From Nostoc sp. MS1 (GTDB taxonomy: Bacteria > Cyanobacteriota > Cyanobacteriia > Cyanobacteriales > Nostocaceae): DNA of 64,000 nt. The notes below the pieces were generated by a model. The model was not told the origin of the DNA and did no database searches. It was given only the letters and a program-made list of their open reading frames with translations. The DNA lies in NCBI RefSeq assembly GCF_019976755.1, contig NZ_AP023441.1:1981501-2045500 (forward strand), given 5' to 3'. Position 1 is the stretch's first letter; the number at the start of each line of letters is the position of its first letter. Positions 44,301 through 54,207 of this stretch are shown here, piece by piece. Made by a program: the position numbers and the translations under genes.

Positions 44301-44405
44301 CTCACGCCAAGACGCAAAAACCAAAAAAACACTTTGCGCCTACCCTTCCCTACGGGACGCTACCGCGAACGGGAACGCCTTACGGCGAATGCGTCTTGGC
44401 GTGAG
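44301..44405. repeat. 16-bp perfect inverted repeat between TPR gene and hemB
   Basis: CTCACGCCAAGACGCA (44301-44316) is fully complementary to TGCGTCTTGGCGTGAG (44390-44405). The GC-rich interior contains the CCCTACGGGACGCTACCGCGAAC type of sequence, known as a dispersed Nostoc repeat. It lies between convergent genes and may terminate both. Confidence 0.7.
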
Positions 44406-44415
44406 AAAAATCACC

Positions 44416-45396
44416 CTACTGCAACCAACGTGCAGCATCTTTAGCGTGATAAGTCAAAATCAAATCTGCACCAGCACGCTTAAACCCAATCAGAGTTTCC
44501 ATTACCACGCGCTGTTCATCAATCCAACCATTCAACGCCGCAGCTTTCACCATAGAATACTCACCAGAGACGTTGTAAGCAGCCACAGGTAAATTACTCG
44601 CTTCCTTTACCCGCCAGATAATGTCCATGTAAGCCAAAGCTGGTTTCACCATCAACATATCAGCGCCTTCGGCGATATCCAATTCAATTTCCTTGATGGC
44701 TTCACGGGAGTTACCTGGGTCCATTTGGTAAGTTCTGCGATCGCCAAATTGTGGTGTAGAATCAGCTGCATCTCTAAATGGGCCATAATAAGCCGAAGCA
44801 TACTTAGCAGCATAGGACAAAATCGGCGTGTCTTGGAATCCCGCTTCATCCAAACCAGCACGAATTGCTTGCACAAAGCCATCCATCATCCCAGAAGGGG
44901 CTATAATATCCGCACCAGCTTTGGCTTGAGACACGGCTGTTTTCTTCAATAATTCTAGAGTGGGGTCGTTTAATACTCGTCCTGTCAAATCACCCACTTG
45001 CAAATAACCACAATGACCGTGACTGGTGTACTCACATAGACAAGTATCAGCAATCACAATCAAATCGGGAACGGCTTCTTTTACCGCAGTTGCAGCTTTC
45101 TGAACGATACCGCAATCATGCCAAGCACCAGTAGCATCTGTATCCTTATCTACGGGAATACCAAAGAGAATAATTGCGGGAATGCCTAAATCGTAAACTT
45201 CCTTAGCCTCTTCCACAATTTTATCTACCGAGAGTTGGTAGACTCCAGGCATAGATTTTACTTCATTAGCAATTCCTTCACCGGGAACAGCAAACAACGG
45301 ATAGATCAAATCATTGGTAGTCAATACAGTCTCGCGTACCATGCGGCGTAATTGGGGATGAGTACGCAAACGACGAGGGCGATGTGTTGGAAACAT
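44416..45396 (-). CDS. hemB: Porphobilinogen synthase (5-aminolevulinate dehydratase)
   Basis: Condenses two 5-aminolevulinate molecules into porphobilinogen on the way to heme, chlorophyll and bilins. The ATG at 45396 gives 326 residues beginning MFPTHRPRRLR, the usual cyanobacterial start; the frame from 45432 adds a cysteine-rich, unlikely tail. The two Schiff-base lysines are in SYAAKYASAYYGPFRDA and MLMVKPALAYMDII. The metal site reads DTCLCEYTSHGHCG, i.e. the cysteine-type zinc ligands rather than the aspartate-rich magnesium site of plants. It is monocistronic, convergent with the TPR gene across a long inverted repeat. Confidence 0.97.
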   Translation of the reverse strand: MFPTHRPRRLRTHPQLRRMVRETVLTTNDLIYPLFAVPGEGIANEVKSMPGVYQLSVDKIVEEAKEVYDLGIPAIILFGIPVDKDTDATGAWHDCGIVQKAATAVKEAVPDLIVIADTCLCEYTSHGHCGYLQVGDLTGRVLNDPTLELLKKTAVSQAKAGADIIAPSGMMDGFVQAIRAGLDEAGFQDTPILSYAAKYASAYYGPFRDAADSTPQFGDRRTYQMDPGNSREAIKEIELDIAEGADMLMVKPALAYMDIIWRVKEASNLPVAAYNVSGEYSMVKAAALNGWIDEQRVVMETLIGFKRAGADLILTYHAKDAARWLQ

Positions 45397-45432
45397 AAAT
45401 TTATGTAAAGAATAACAATGGTATGGACACAA

Positions 45433-46091
45433 AACAAAGCGTCACAAAAGTCTGACGAAACTCCGTTGTTGTCGGACAGACTACGAAAAGTGCTTAACTG
45501 TCCTTTGCCCTACTCTGCATGAAGTTGTGGGGCAATTTTGTATTTTACCGCGCGATCGCGGTCAATTGTTAGTGACAAAAGCAACTGAGAATTTGTCCAG
45601 CTTGGTAGGCATCCGTATTACATCACAAAAATTGAGAATTTTATAAGTTGAATTATCAAGAACAAAGACAATTGAGATTTGACCAAATCTTCAACCATCT
45701 ACTTTTAAGTTCTCAACTTTTGGGATATATTTATGATAATTTTTATTAAAAAAAAGTAATAATTAAAGTATGGGTGACTAATTTCCTGATTTTCTGCAAA
45801 CAAGAAATCTACCCACAACTTCAGTGCATCTAGACTGTAAATATCATTCCATAAAACCAAAGATTAAAGTGCGGTTGATTTGATGATTTAGCTTTTTCTT
45901 AAACACAATTAAAGCTTGTTAATTTCTCTGTGCCTAACGTACCTCCGTGGTTAAAAAAGTCACTTTTTACCACAGAGACACAAAAAGGAAGATGCTTTCC
46001 TAGCATGAGCATCGTTGTTTTAAGATAAAAAGACTCGCTAAAGTAGAAAAAAATTAAGTTAAGTTACGTAACGAGGAAAGCAATATAGTTT
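45433..46091. other. Gene-free region between hemB and prfC
   Basis: Both genes point away from here. No credible frame. A hairpin GTGGTTAAAAA/TTTTTACCAC is at about 45949-45975, part of the CCGTGG/CCACAG repeat type common in Nostoc. The promoters of hemB and prfC should lie within, but I found no convincing boxes. Confidence 0.5.
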
Positions 46092-47720
46092 ATGTCAACT
46101 GAAATTCAGACGGAACTCCACCAAGCAGTTGAGCTTCGCCGCAATTTTGCTATTATCTCTCACCCTGACGCTGGTAAAACCACGCTGACAGAAAAATTAC
46201 TGTTGTACGGGGGTGCGATTCACGAAGCTGGTGCGGTGAAAGCCCGTCGCGCCCAACGTAAGGCGACTTCGGACTGGATGGCAATGGAACAACAACGGGG
46301 TATTTCCATTACATCTACAGTATTACAGTTTGAGTACGAAAATTGCCAGATTAATTTACTCGATACACCCGGACACCAAGATTTTAGTGAAGACACTTAT
46401 CGCACCTTGGCGGCGGCTGATAATGCCGTAATGTTGATTGATGCGGCTAAGGGTTTGGAACCGCAAACCCGTAAGTTATTTGAGGTATGTAAATTAAAGG
46501 GTTTACCGATTTTTACATTTGTAAATAAACTCGACCGTCCAGGGCGGGAACCGTTGGAATTATTGGACGAGATTGAAAAAGAATTAGGGTTACAGACCTA
46601 CGCTGTAAATTGGCCGATTGGCATGGGCGATCGCTTTAAAGGAGTATTTGATCGTCACAAGCAACAAATCCACCTATTTGAACGTAGCGCCCACGGTAGC
46701 AAGGAAGCCCGTGATACAACTGTAGAATTAGGCGACCCTAGAATTGAAGAACTATTAGAACAGGATTTATACTACCAACTGAAAAACGACCTGGAACTTT
46801 TAGAAGGTGTCGGCCCGGAACTAGACTTAGATTTAGTGCATCAAGGAAAAATGACACCTGTTTTCTTTGGTAGTGCTATGACGAACTTTGGGGTTGAGTT
46901 ATTCCTGAAGTACTTTCTAGAGTATGCCTTAAAACCAGGAGTCCACGTTAGTAGTATTGGTGAAGTAGAGCCTACCTATCCAGAGTTTTCTGGTTTTGTC
47001 TTTAAACTGCAAGCCAACATGGACCCTAAACACCGCGATCGCGTTGCTTTTATCCGGGTCTGCACTGGTAAGTTTGAAAAAGATATGACAGTTAATCATG
47101 CCCGAACTGGTAAAGTTGTCCGCCTATCGCGTCCACAAAAACTCTTTGCCCAAGAACGGGAATCGATTGATGTAGCTTATCCAGGTGATGTAATTGGTTT
47201 GAACAATCCAGGTGTTTTTGCGATCGGCGATACAATTTACACGGGTCAAAAGCTGGAATATGAAGGGATTCCGTATTTTTCGCCAGAATTATTTGCGACA
47301 TTACGCAACCCCAACCCCTCCAAATTTAAGCAATTTCAGAAAGGCATCTCCGAATTGCGCGAAGAGGGTGCAGTGCAAATTATGTACTCAGTTGATGAAG
47401 CCAAGCGCGACCCAATTATGGCAGCTGTGGGTCAGCTGCAATTCGAGGTGGTGCAGTTTCGCTTACAAAACGAGTATGGTGTAGAAACTATTCTGGAACT
47501 TCTACCCTACAGCGTCGCCCGTTGGGTCGAAGGTGGTTGGGAAGCTTTGAATAAAGTGGGGCGTATTTTCAACACCACCACAGTCAAAGACAGCATGAAC
47601 CGCCCAGTTTTACTGTTCCGCAACGAGTGGAACTGTCAACAGTTACAGGGAGATCATCCAGAGTTAAAACTCAGCGCGATCGCCCCAGTTTTTTCTAGCC
47701 AAACCACAGTTGCAGAGTAA
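46092..47720 (+). CDS. prfC: Peptide chain release factor 3
   Basis: GTPase that removes RF1/RF2 from the ribosome after termination. The 542 residues match the family. G motifs are ISHPDAGKTTLTEKLL (P-loop), QQRGISITSTVLQFEY (switch I, typical RF3), LLDTPGHQDFSEDTYRTL and VNKLDRPGREPLELLDEIE. Domain II/III segments such as HRDRVAFIRVCTGKFEKDM are present. The upstream region has weak GAGGAAAG before the ATG. The next gene on the strand starts 160 bases later and is unrelated. Among translational GTPases the RF3-specific DRPGREP segment distinguishes it from EF-G. Confidence 0.96.
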   Translation: MSTEIQTELHQAVELRRNFAIISHPDAGKTTLTEKLLLYGGAIHEAGAVKARRAQRKATSDWMAMEQQRGISITSTVLQFEYENCQINLLDTPGHQDFSEDTYRTLAAADNAVMLIDAAKGLEPQTRKLFEVCKLKGLPIFTFVNKLDRPGREPLELLDEIEKELGLQTYAVNWPIGMGDRFKGVFDRHKQQIHLFERSAHGSKEARDTTVELGDPRIEELLEQDLYYQLKNDLELLEGVGPELDLDLVHQGKMTPVFFGSAMTNFGVELFLKYFLEYALKPGVHVSSIGEVEPTYPEFSGFVFKLQANMDPKHRDRVAFIRVCTGKFEKDMTVNHARTGKVVRLSRPQKLFAQERESIDVAYPGDVIGLNNPGVFAIGDTIYTGQKLEYEGIPYFSPELFATLRNPNPSKFKQFQKGISELREEGAVQIMYSVDEAKRDPIMAAVGQLQFEVVQFRLQNEYGVETILELLPYSVARWVEGGWEALNKVGRIFNTTTVKDSMNRPVLLFRNEWNCQQLQGDHPELKLSAIAPVFSSQTTVAE

Positions 47721-47882
47721 TTCAGCAGATAGGTTAGGAAATTTTGAGAGCAAGAAGTTAGAAACAGTAATATTTTTACCTCCTGCCTCCAGCCTCCATT
47801 CGGCTAGAAATCACTGGCATTTAAGATCCGCACTGTTGCATCACCATAGATCAATTAGCAGAGATGGAGTGCCAGAATTTCT

Positions 47883-50066
47883 ATGCCTTCACATACTGAA
47901 TCGGCTTTAGAGGCTGGTTTAGCTGCCCTCAAGCAGGGAAATTATCAATCAGCGATCGCTCAACTAGAACCTATAGCCACAAATCAGAGTAACGGCAATG
48001 CCAGCCTACAAGCAAAGGTAGGTTTAGTCATGGCTTATGCACGCTGTGGCGAACTCAAAAAAGCGATCGCCTTGTGTCAGACGCTGACAGAAAGCCAAAA
48101 CCCCAAAGTGAAAGACTGGGCCAATGTAGCGTTGACACATTTAACCAAAAAGCGAAAACCCAGTCAAAAATCACAAAACAATCATCAGCCAGCCGCCGAT
48201 AATTCTCAAGCAGCAACTAGCCAGTTAGGTTACTCGTCAACTGTAACATCTGTAGGCTTGCAAAATAGATATGTAGGCAACAATGGATTATTAAATTCCA
48301 GTTACACCCAACCTAAAGAATTTGGCATTTATTGGCGACAAGCAAAACGCGCCAAAGTTTGGCAACCATTAAAAAAGCCTAACCTCTTACCCTTGCGGTT
48401 GCTGGCAGCAGGCACATTCATGGCTTTGTTTTGGGTGCTGCGAGGAATCATTAACTTCGTCATGGCAAGCATTAACATCACTTTAGTTAATTTGCCATAC
48501 TTAGAACCAATTCAACTTTTATATCGAGATCCTACTCAACTAATCTTGGCATTATTGTTCATTGCGATCGCCATATCACCTTGGTTATTAGATTGGTTAC
48601 TCGCTTATTTTTATAATCAGCAAGAGTTATCAAAAGATATTTTATCTAACTACAGCCGGGAAACGCCCCGTGTCTTGCATCGTTACTGCCAACAAAAACA
48701 TTGGCCATCACCCCAATTACGGATTTTGCCTATAGCTGCACCCATAGCCTTTACATATGGTAATTTACCTCGCAACGCCAGAATTGTAGTTAGTCAAGGG
48801 TTATTAGAACAGCTTGCAGATGATGAAATTGCTACTATCTACTCTACCCAACTAGGACAGATTACTAACAGAGATTTTGTCCTCATGTCCTTGGTAATGC
48901 TAATCACGCTGCCAATTTACCAGCTTTATCGACAAATTGCGGCATGGGCAGACAAATTTGCCAAAGGTGTATTTCATTGGCCGTTTACCGTTGCTTCTAG
49001 TTTGGTTTATCTGCTCTGGTGTGTGCTTACTGGTACAGCTATACTATACTCACGTTTTAGACCTTACCATAGCGATCGCCTAGCTGCTGAAGTTACTGGT
49101 AATCCCAATGCTTTGATACGTGCATTGCTGAAAATTAACATCGGTATTGCGGCTGATATTAACAAAGAAGAACAGACTAGTAGTTTATTAGAAAGCTTAA
49201 ATATCTTATTGCCAGTAAGTTATCAACAAAGCATTTCTTTAGGAAGTATTGCCGGACATCTCAACTTTGAATCGATGTTGATGTGGGATAGCGTTAATCC
49301 CTACCGCCGATGGTTGACAATAAATAATACTCATCCTTTAATTGGCGATCGCATCCGTAAACTTTGCCTCATCGCCCAACATTGGCATATAGATCCAGAA
49401 GTCCACATAACCAGTCAACAATCACTCAGCGAAAAGACACTACAAGTAACTCAGCAATCATTCTTATTACAAATCGCACCTTTTTTAAGCATTCCTGTAG
49501 GTTGTGTTTTTGCTGGATTGATTTGGGTAGGTTGGCAAACGGCCTTTACATTGAGGTTTATCAACTTGAAGTGGATTTACGAAGATTTGTCATTCGTCAC
49601 AGGCTGCTTACTCATATGCTTCAGCATTGGTGTAATCATCAGGATGAACGCCTTCTTTCCCGATATCAAACCCAGTAGCGTCCAAACCGACCATCAACTG
49701 CCCTACCTGTTAACAAATCCTTCCAGCCTGCCCATAGATAGTATTCCCGTGCAGTTTGTCGGCAGGTTAATAGGTCGTCCAGGACTGAGTAACTTTCTAT
49801 CCCAAGACTTAATTCTCCAATCCAGCACAGGCTTAGTCAAACTACACCATGTTTCCTGGTTAGGACAACCTATCAATCCCCAAGATTTAGTGGGTAGGCA
49901 AATTATTGTTACAGGTTGGTTCCGCCGAGGTGCAACACCCTGGATTGACATCCAAAGCATCCAAACCCAAAGCGGCAAAACCATTCATAGCCCTCATCCT
50001 ATCTGGTCTACCGTTTTAGCCGTCGCCGCCCAAGCTTGGGGAGCCTATATTTTCCTCGTTGGGTAG
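47883..50066 (+). CDS. TPR-M48-fold membrane protein with eroded metal site
   Basis: A 727-residue protein. N-terminus (about 1-95) holds TPR-like helices (EAGLAALKQGNYQSAIAQLEP). Residues about 175-240 contain two or three membrane helices (LPLRLLAAGTFMALFWVL, LILALLFIAIAISPWLLDWLL). The middle (about 260-480) has the order and neighbours of M48/HtpX peptidases: LADDEIATIYSTQLGQI aligns with the family's LxxDEIxAVLAHELGHI, but the HExxH zinc motif reads TQLGQ here. The third-ligand region SRFRPYHSDRLAAEVTG has Pro where Glu is expected. Further helices and a C-terminal OB-like segment follow. So it should be a non-catalytic relative. No operon partner; function unknown. Confidence 0.75.
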   Translation: MPSHTESALEAGLAALKQGNYQSAIAQLEPIATNQSNGNASLQAKVGLVMAYARCGELKKAIALCQTLTESQNPKVKDWANVALTHLTKKRKPSQKSQNNHQPAADNSQAATSQLGYSSTVTSVGLQNRYVGNNGLLNSSYTQPKEFGIYWRQAKRAKVWQPLKKPNLLPLRLLAAGTFMALFWVLRGIINFVMASINITLVNLPYLEPIQLLYRDPTQLILALLFIAIAISPWLLDWLLAYFYNQQELSKDILSNYSRETPRVLHRYCQQKHWPSPQLRILPIAAPIAFTYGNLPRNARIVVSQGLLEQLADDEIATIYSTQLGQITNRDFVLMSLVMLITLPIYQLYRQIAAWADKFAKGVFHWPFTVASSLVYLLWCVLTGTAILYSRFRPYHSDRLAAEVTGNPNALIRALLKINIGIAADINKEEQTSSLLESLNILLPVSYQQSISLGSIAGHLNFESMLMWDSVNPYRRWLTINNTHPLIGDRIRKLCLIAQHWHIDPEVHITSQQSLSEKTLQVTQQSFLLQIAPFLSIPVGCVFAGLIWVGWQTAFTLRFINLKWIYEDLSFVTGCLLICFSIGVIIRMNAFFPDIKPSSVQTDHQLPYLLTNPSSLPIDSIPVQFVGRLIGRPGLSNFLSQDLILQSSTGLVKLHHVSWLGQPINPQDLVGRQIIVTGWFRRGATPWIDIQSIQTQSGKTIHSPHPIWSTVLAVAAQAWGAYIFLVG

Positions 50067-50304
50067 GAGATAGGAGATGAGGGAGAGTAAAGATGCAGGG
50101 GGGCAGGGGAAAAAATCTTCTCCCTAGCCTCTTCTGCTTTTTGACTGTGGACTATGGACTAATGACTATGGACTAATGACAAAAATGTAAAGAAAGGTTG
50201 CGATTTAATTTACAAAATGTTAAATTTTAAAAATAAATAATAAGCAGTCAAAGTAAGGCAGCTAACAACCTTAGTTAAATTTATCTGGCTGCTTGCGCCA
50301 ATTT
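50067..50304. other. Intergenic DNA with heptad-like repeats after the M48-fold gene
   Basis: Contains GGACTATGGACTAATGACTA-type heptads at 50150-50180 and an AT-rich stretch. No credible gene. Confidence 0.5.
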
Positions 50305-50365
50305 ATTTATGTTATATCCTCCCAACACAGCAGCAAATCGACCAGCCACAGGCTGGTTTTTGTTT
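50305..50365 (+). ncRNA. Candidate small RNA with CCTCCC box and terminator
   Basis: An orphan intrinsic terminator, ACCAGCC (50341-50347) with GGCTGGT (50351-50357) and TTTTTGTTTC, stands 275 bases from the preceding gene and over 500 from the next. Just before it is an unpaired-looking segment TATATCCTCCCAACACAGCA with CCTCCC at 50318-50323, able to pair with Shine-Dalgarno sequences. An AT-rich TTTATGTTATAT lies where a -10 box could be. The layout (short C-rich single-stranded box plus terminator) resembles known cyanobacterial regulators such as IsaR1 or Yfr1, but identity is not established. Confidence 0.5.
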
Positions 50366-50652
50366 CTTTATCAAATACAGACAATATCTACTCGGTGTGA
50401 GCAAATTAACAAAAGCTTCTTGCCAAAGAAAGAAAATTTATATTGCAACGTAGATTGAAAGCAATTGGAATATAAACATATTATTTTTCTTTCCTTATCC
50501 TCTGTTACCTCTCCCCTATCCCCTAATCTCAGTCATTTATGCTACGATTTCCTAATGCTATTGCTAAAAAAGTGTATGATGAACTAGCTACGTAGAAAAT
50601 ACCGTGATAATGTAAGGAGTGGTATTTAACTCTGCGGGCAAGGGCAGAAAAA

Positions 50653-50680
50653 ATTTTACTGTAGTTTTAAGCAGTAAAAT
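50653..50680. promoter_or_regulatory. Hairpin upstream of the RRM protein gene
   Basis: ATTTTACTG (50653-50661) and CAGTAAAAT (50672-50680) pair perfectly around a 10-base loop, 229 bases before the start at 50909. It may lie in a long leader, as is usual for cold-regulated rbp genes, or end an upstream small transcript. Confidence 0.45.
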
Positions 50681-50908
50681 AATAAATTTACAACTTTTAG
50701 AATTAAGGTGGTAGTAGTTGGGCGTTGGTACGCTCTATGATTAAACAAGCTTGATCCCAACAAAAACTGTATTGTATAAGTTGACAGTTTGGAGTTAAAA
50801 AATTGGTTTACGGCAGTCTTGGTCAATAGTACATAAAAGTCAAAGCCAAGCAATGATTTATTGCCTTGCCATGTTCACCATGTTCATCCAACTCTGGAGG
50901 TATAGTTC

Positions 50909-51409
50909 ATGTCCGTTCGCCTATACATAGGCAATTTGCCAAAAGAAGAAATAGATCGTCAAGAATTGCAAGCTGTTTTTGCCGCAGAGGGCGATGCTGT
51001 GACGACTAAACTCATCAAAGACCGCAAAACTGGTAAATGCCGTGGTTTTGGGTTTTTGACAGTCAATAATGATGAACAAGCTGACCAAATTATTGAAAAA
51101 TATAATGGTCAAATGTTCAAAGAAACACCTATTAAGTTAGAAAAAGCCTTACCTCGCACAAAAGGCGATGAAGGCGAAGAGCAAGCGGCCCCTAAACCGG
51201 CAAGTGCCTCTAGTGGTCATCCTGCTCCTAACACTAACAAAGAAGGCAGCCGTCGTGATAAAGGTTCTAAGAAGTCTCGGCGCGGCGGTGGCCATCGTGA
51301 AACTACGACGACTACAACTAATGATTCAGATGCTATTCGTCCCGATCCACGTTGGGCTTCTGAGTTAGAAAAGCTCAAGCAAATACTAGCAGCCCAAGCT
51401 ACAAATTAA
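50909..51409 (+). CDS. RRM-type RNA-binding protein
   Basis: A 166-residue protein. Residues 1-80 form one RNA recognition motif with RNP2 VRLYIGNLP and RNP1 KCRGFGFLTV, both with the aromatic residues that contact RNA. The C-terminal half is low-complexity: acidic, then basic and Gly/Arg-containing (SRRDKGSKKSRRGGGHRE), a TTTTTT stretch and a final helix (WASELEKLKQILAAQA). Cyanobacterial Rbp proteins of this type are often cold-induced or target mRNAs to membranes; here the tail is not the classic glycine-rich one, so the exact subgroup is open. A GGAGGT site precedes the ATG. The gene is monocistronic, followed by AT-rich inverted repeats at 51422-51470. Confidence 0.92.
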   Translation: MSVRLYIGNLPKEEIDRQELQAVFAAEGDAVTTKLIKDRKTGKCRGFGFLTVNNDEQADQIIEKYNGQMFKETPIKLEKALPRTKGDEGEEQAAPKPASASSGHPAPNTNKEGSRRDKGSKKSRRGGGHRETTTTTTNDSDAIRPDPRWASELEKLKQILAAQATN

Positions 51410-51421
51410 GTGAGCAGCAGG

Positions 51422-51470
51422 AAAAATTAAAAATTAAAAGTTATAACCTTTTGATTTTTAATTTTTAATT
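51422..51470. terminator. AT-rich inverted repeat after the RRM gene
   Basis: AATTAAAAATTAAAAG on the left can pair with CTTTTGATTTTTAATTTTTAATT on the right with a small bulge. It starts 13 bases after the stop codon. The stem has almost no GC, so it may be a heptad-derived repeat rather than a strong terminator. Confidence 0.4.
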
Positions 51471-51862
51471 GCTAATTGATCACTATTAACTACCCTAATG
51501 GTTAACTATGACCATTTTTGTGAGTGCAATGACCTATGCACCATCGTAGTCTATTGATACTTTTGGGAAAATATTGGGTTAATCTATCTAGTTTAAGTTC
51601 ACTAGGTATTACCAATAATTTCTGTTAAAAGCTGCGAATACCTACGTCGGGGCATGGCTTATTGCACTTGTTCAAATAATTGTTTTATCTTCCAGAGTCA
51701 GAAGCATCAGGGTGAAGGCAAGGTAAAATGCCTCGTCGACTCGAATCAATTTTATTTACTTACCTATAGCCACAATAGATAACAGTAAAAGTTAAATAAT
51801 TAATCTACCCCTAGAGTTTCATCAGGCATTGATTAAGCTTTAGGGGATTTTATTGGGGTTGG

Positions 51863-51949
<87 letters not shown>

Positions 51950-51951
51950 TC

Positions 51952-54207
51952 TTACTCATCAATTTGACCGACACGGCGGATATTGAGGATGTCGCTCATT
52001 TTTTTGATTTGGATGAAGACTTGCTCTAATTGTGGGCGATCGCGTATATCTATACCCAAGTCCATTAAGGCTGGTTGGTTAACGGCTGTTTTCACTTGGG
52101 CATAACGGACATTAATACCTTGGTCGCTGAGTCGGGATAAAATGTCTTTTAATACTCCCACACGGTCTAGAGCTTCAATTTGGATGTTCACGGGGTAAGT
52201 TTGCGGACGACCTCTATTTTCTGCGGCTGGGTTCCAACTGACTGGGACTAAGCGATCGCATTCCACAGTTTCCAAATTATTACATCCTTGGCGATGAATG
52301 GAAATTCCCCTACCTCGTGTGACTACCCCAATAATTGGTTCACCAGGGAGGGGTGTACAACAACCAGCCAGATGATACACTAACCCTTCTACGCCTACGA
52401 TTGGTGAATCTGTAGCACGGGTGATAGGTGTAGGTGCTTTGGTTGTGGATGACTCTTTTGGTAACAGGATAGGGGTATCTACCACTGGCTGTTGGGACTT
52501 GACCACTTCCCGCCAGCGATTTAACACTAGGTTTAAGGTGATTTCGCCATAACCTAAGCCTGCAAGTAAATCTTCACAACTGTGATAGTTACACTTTTCG
52601 GAAACAGTCTGCATTGCTTCTGATTTCAGTAGACTATCTAAACCAGTTTTACCTAATTCTTTCTCTAATAATTCTCGACCACGCGCCACATTTTCTTCCC
52701 GGCGCGATCGCTTATACCATTGTTTGATACGATACTTCGCTGCTGAAGTTCTGACGAAGTTGAGCCAATCTAGGCTAGGATGACTGTTCTTTTGAGTGAG
52801 AATTTCTACAATATCGCCATTCTGTAGTCTAGTTGATAAGGGAACCATCCGTCCATTTACTCGCGCTCCTGAGCAGTGGTTGCCGACTTCTGTGTGAATA
52901 TGATAGGCAAAATCTATAGTAGTAGCACCAGGGCTTAAAGGTATTACATCCCCTTTGGGCGTGAATACATAAACATCATCTTCAAATAAGTTATCTTTAA
53001 CGCTATCTAAATATTCTTGCGCGTCTTTTAGGTCACTTTGCCATTCTAATAATTGACGTAACCAAGTAAACTTCTCATCGGATGTGGTTAACTGAGTATT
53101 AGAACCGCCTGTTTCCTTATACTTCCAATGGGCGGCAATCCCGTATTCAGCAATTCTGTGCATTTCTATTGTGCGAATTTGCACTTCCAATGGACGACCA
53201 GTTAAACCGATAACTCCTGTATGTAGCGACTGATAACGGTTAGGTTTGGGTAGTCCAATGTAATCTTTAAATCTACCAGGAATGGGGCGGAAAGCATCGT
53301 GTACTATTGCTAAAGCCCGGTAACATTCCTCATTTGTCTCAACAATAATCCGTAGCGCCGCTAAATCGTAAATTTCACTAAATTCTTTTTGTTGTCGCTG
53401 CATCTTTTGGTAAATACTGTAAAGATGCTTGGGACGACCACTAATATCTAAACATCGGATGCCAGCTTGCTGGAGGCGATCGCGTAAAATTGTTGTAGCT
53501 TTGACTAATTTTTCTTCCCGTGCGTCCCGTTTCTCTGATACATACTTTTGTATCTGTCGAAACGCTTCCGGTTCTAAATACTTAAATGCTAAATCTTCTA
53601 ATTCCCACTTAATACGCCAAATACCCAAACGATTGGCTAAAGGTGCGAAGATATCCCTTGTTTCCTGGGCTGAACGGCGACGGCTATCTTCTGACATATA
53701 TTGCAGAGTTCGCATATTATGCAAACGGTCTGCCAATTTCACCACAATTACCCGAATATCTTGCGCCATTGCCAAAAACATCCGTCGGAAGTTTTCAGCT
53801 TGACTTTCTTTTTTACTAGTGAAATTAATTTTAGAAAGCTTAGTGACACCCTCGACTAACTGCCTAACTTCCGGGCCGAAACGCTCTTCTATTTCCTCAA
53901 TTGTGACATCTGTATCTTCAACTACATCATGAAGAAATCCAGCTGCTATCATAGCAGGACTGCCCCCTAAATCGCGTATTAGCCCAGCTACAGCGATGGG
54001 GTGACTAATATATAGTTCTCCAGATTTGCGATACTGCCCGTTATGTAGTTGGTAAGCAAAATCAAATGCCCGACAGATTAAAGTGTTATCACTAGATATT
54101 CGGTCATCTTCTGCTTTGCTGCCGTAAGTTGATGAATCCCGCAAACATTTCTTCAGCCATTCTGGAAGGCTAAGATCGGTTGGGGAACTAATAGCGATGC
54201 TGCTCAT
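51952..54207 (-). CDS. spoT: Bifunctional (p)ppGpp synthetase/hydrolase (Rel/SpoT)
   Basis: Makes and degrades the alarmone (p)ppGpp. The 751 residues contain, in order, an HD hydrolase domain (HPIAVAGLIRDLGG, FLHDVVEDTDVT, VKLADRLHNMRTL), a synthetase domain (YDLAALRIIV, GRFKDYIGLPKPNRYQSLHT, EVQIRTIEMHRIAEYG), a TGS domain (VYVFTPKGDVIPLSPGATTI), a linker with the CCTPLPGEPI conserved-cysteine element, and a C-terminal ACT domain (ALDRVGVLKDILSRLSDQ). Both catalytic sites look intact. It is divergent from patD; the homologue in Anabaena 7120 is needed for heterocyst development under nitrogen stress. The 3' end is formed by a heptad array. Confidence 0.96.
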   Translation of the reverse strand: MSSIAISSPTDLSLPEWLKKCLRDSSTYGSKAEDDRISSDNTLICRAFDFAYQLHNGQYRKSGELYISHPIAVAGLIRDLGGSPAMIAAGFLHDVVEDTDVTIEEIEERFGPEVRQLVEGVTKLSKINFTSKKESQAENFRRMFLAMAQDIRVIVVKLADRLHNMRTLQYMSEDSRRRSAQETRDIFAPLANRLGIWRIKWELEDLAFKYLEPEAFRQIQKYVSEKRDAREEKLVKATTILRDRLQQAGIRCLDISGRPKHLYSIYQKMQRQQKEFSEIYDLAALRIIVETNEECYRALAIVHDAFRPIPGRFKDYIGLPKPNRYQSLHTGVIGLTGRPLEVQIRTIEMHRIAEYGIAAHWKYKETGGSNTQLTTSDEKFTWLRQLLEWQSDLKDAQEYLDSVKDNLFEDDVYVFTPKGDVIPLSPGATTIDFAYHIHTEVGNHCSGARVNGRMVPLSTRLQNGDIVEILTQKNSHPSLDWLNFVRTSAAKYRIKQWYKRSRREENVARGRELLEKELGKTGLDSLLKSEAMQTVSEKCNYHSCEDLLAGLGYGEITLNLVLNRWREVVKSQQPVVDTPILLPKESSTTKAPTPITRATDSPIVGVEGLVYHLAGCCTPLPGEPIIGVVTRGRGISIHRQGCNNLETVECDRLVPVSWNPAAENRGRPQTYPVNIQIEALDRVGVLKDILSRLSDQGINVRYAQVKTAVNQPALMDLGIDIRDRPQLEQVFIQIKKMSDILNIRRVGQIDE

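Noticed and set aside
47710..47910. Plus-strand frame between prfC and the M48-fold gene
   Set aside because: Overlaps both neighbours, no ribosome site, no recognisable sequence.
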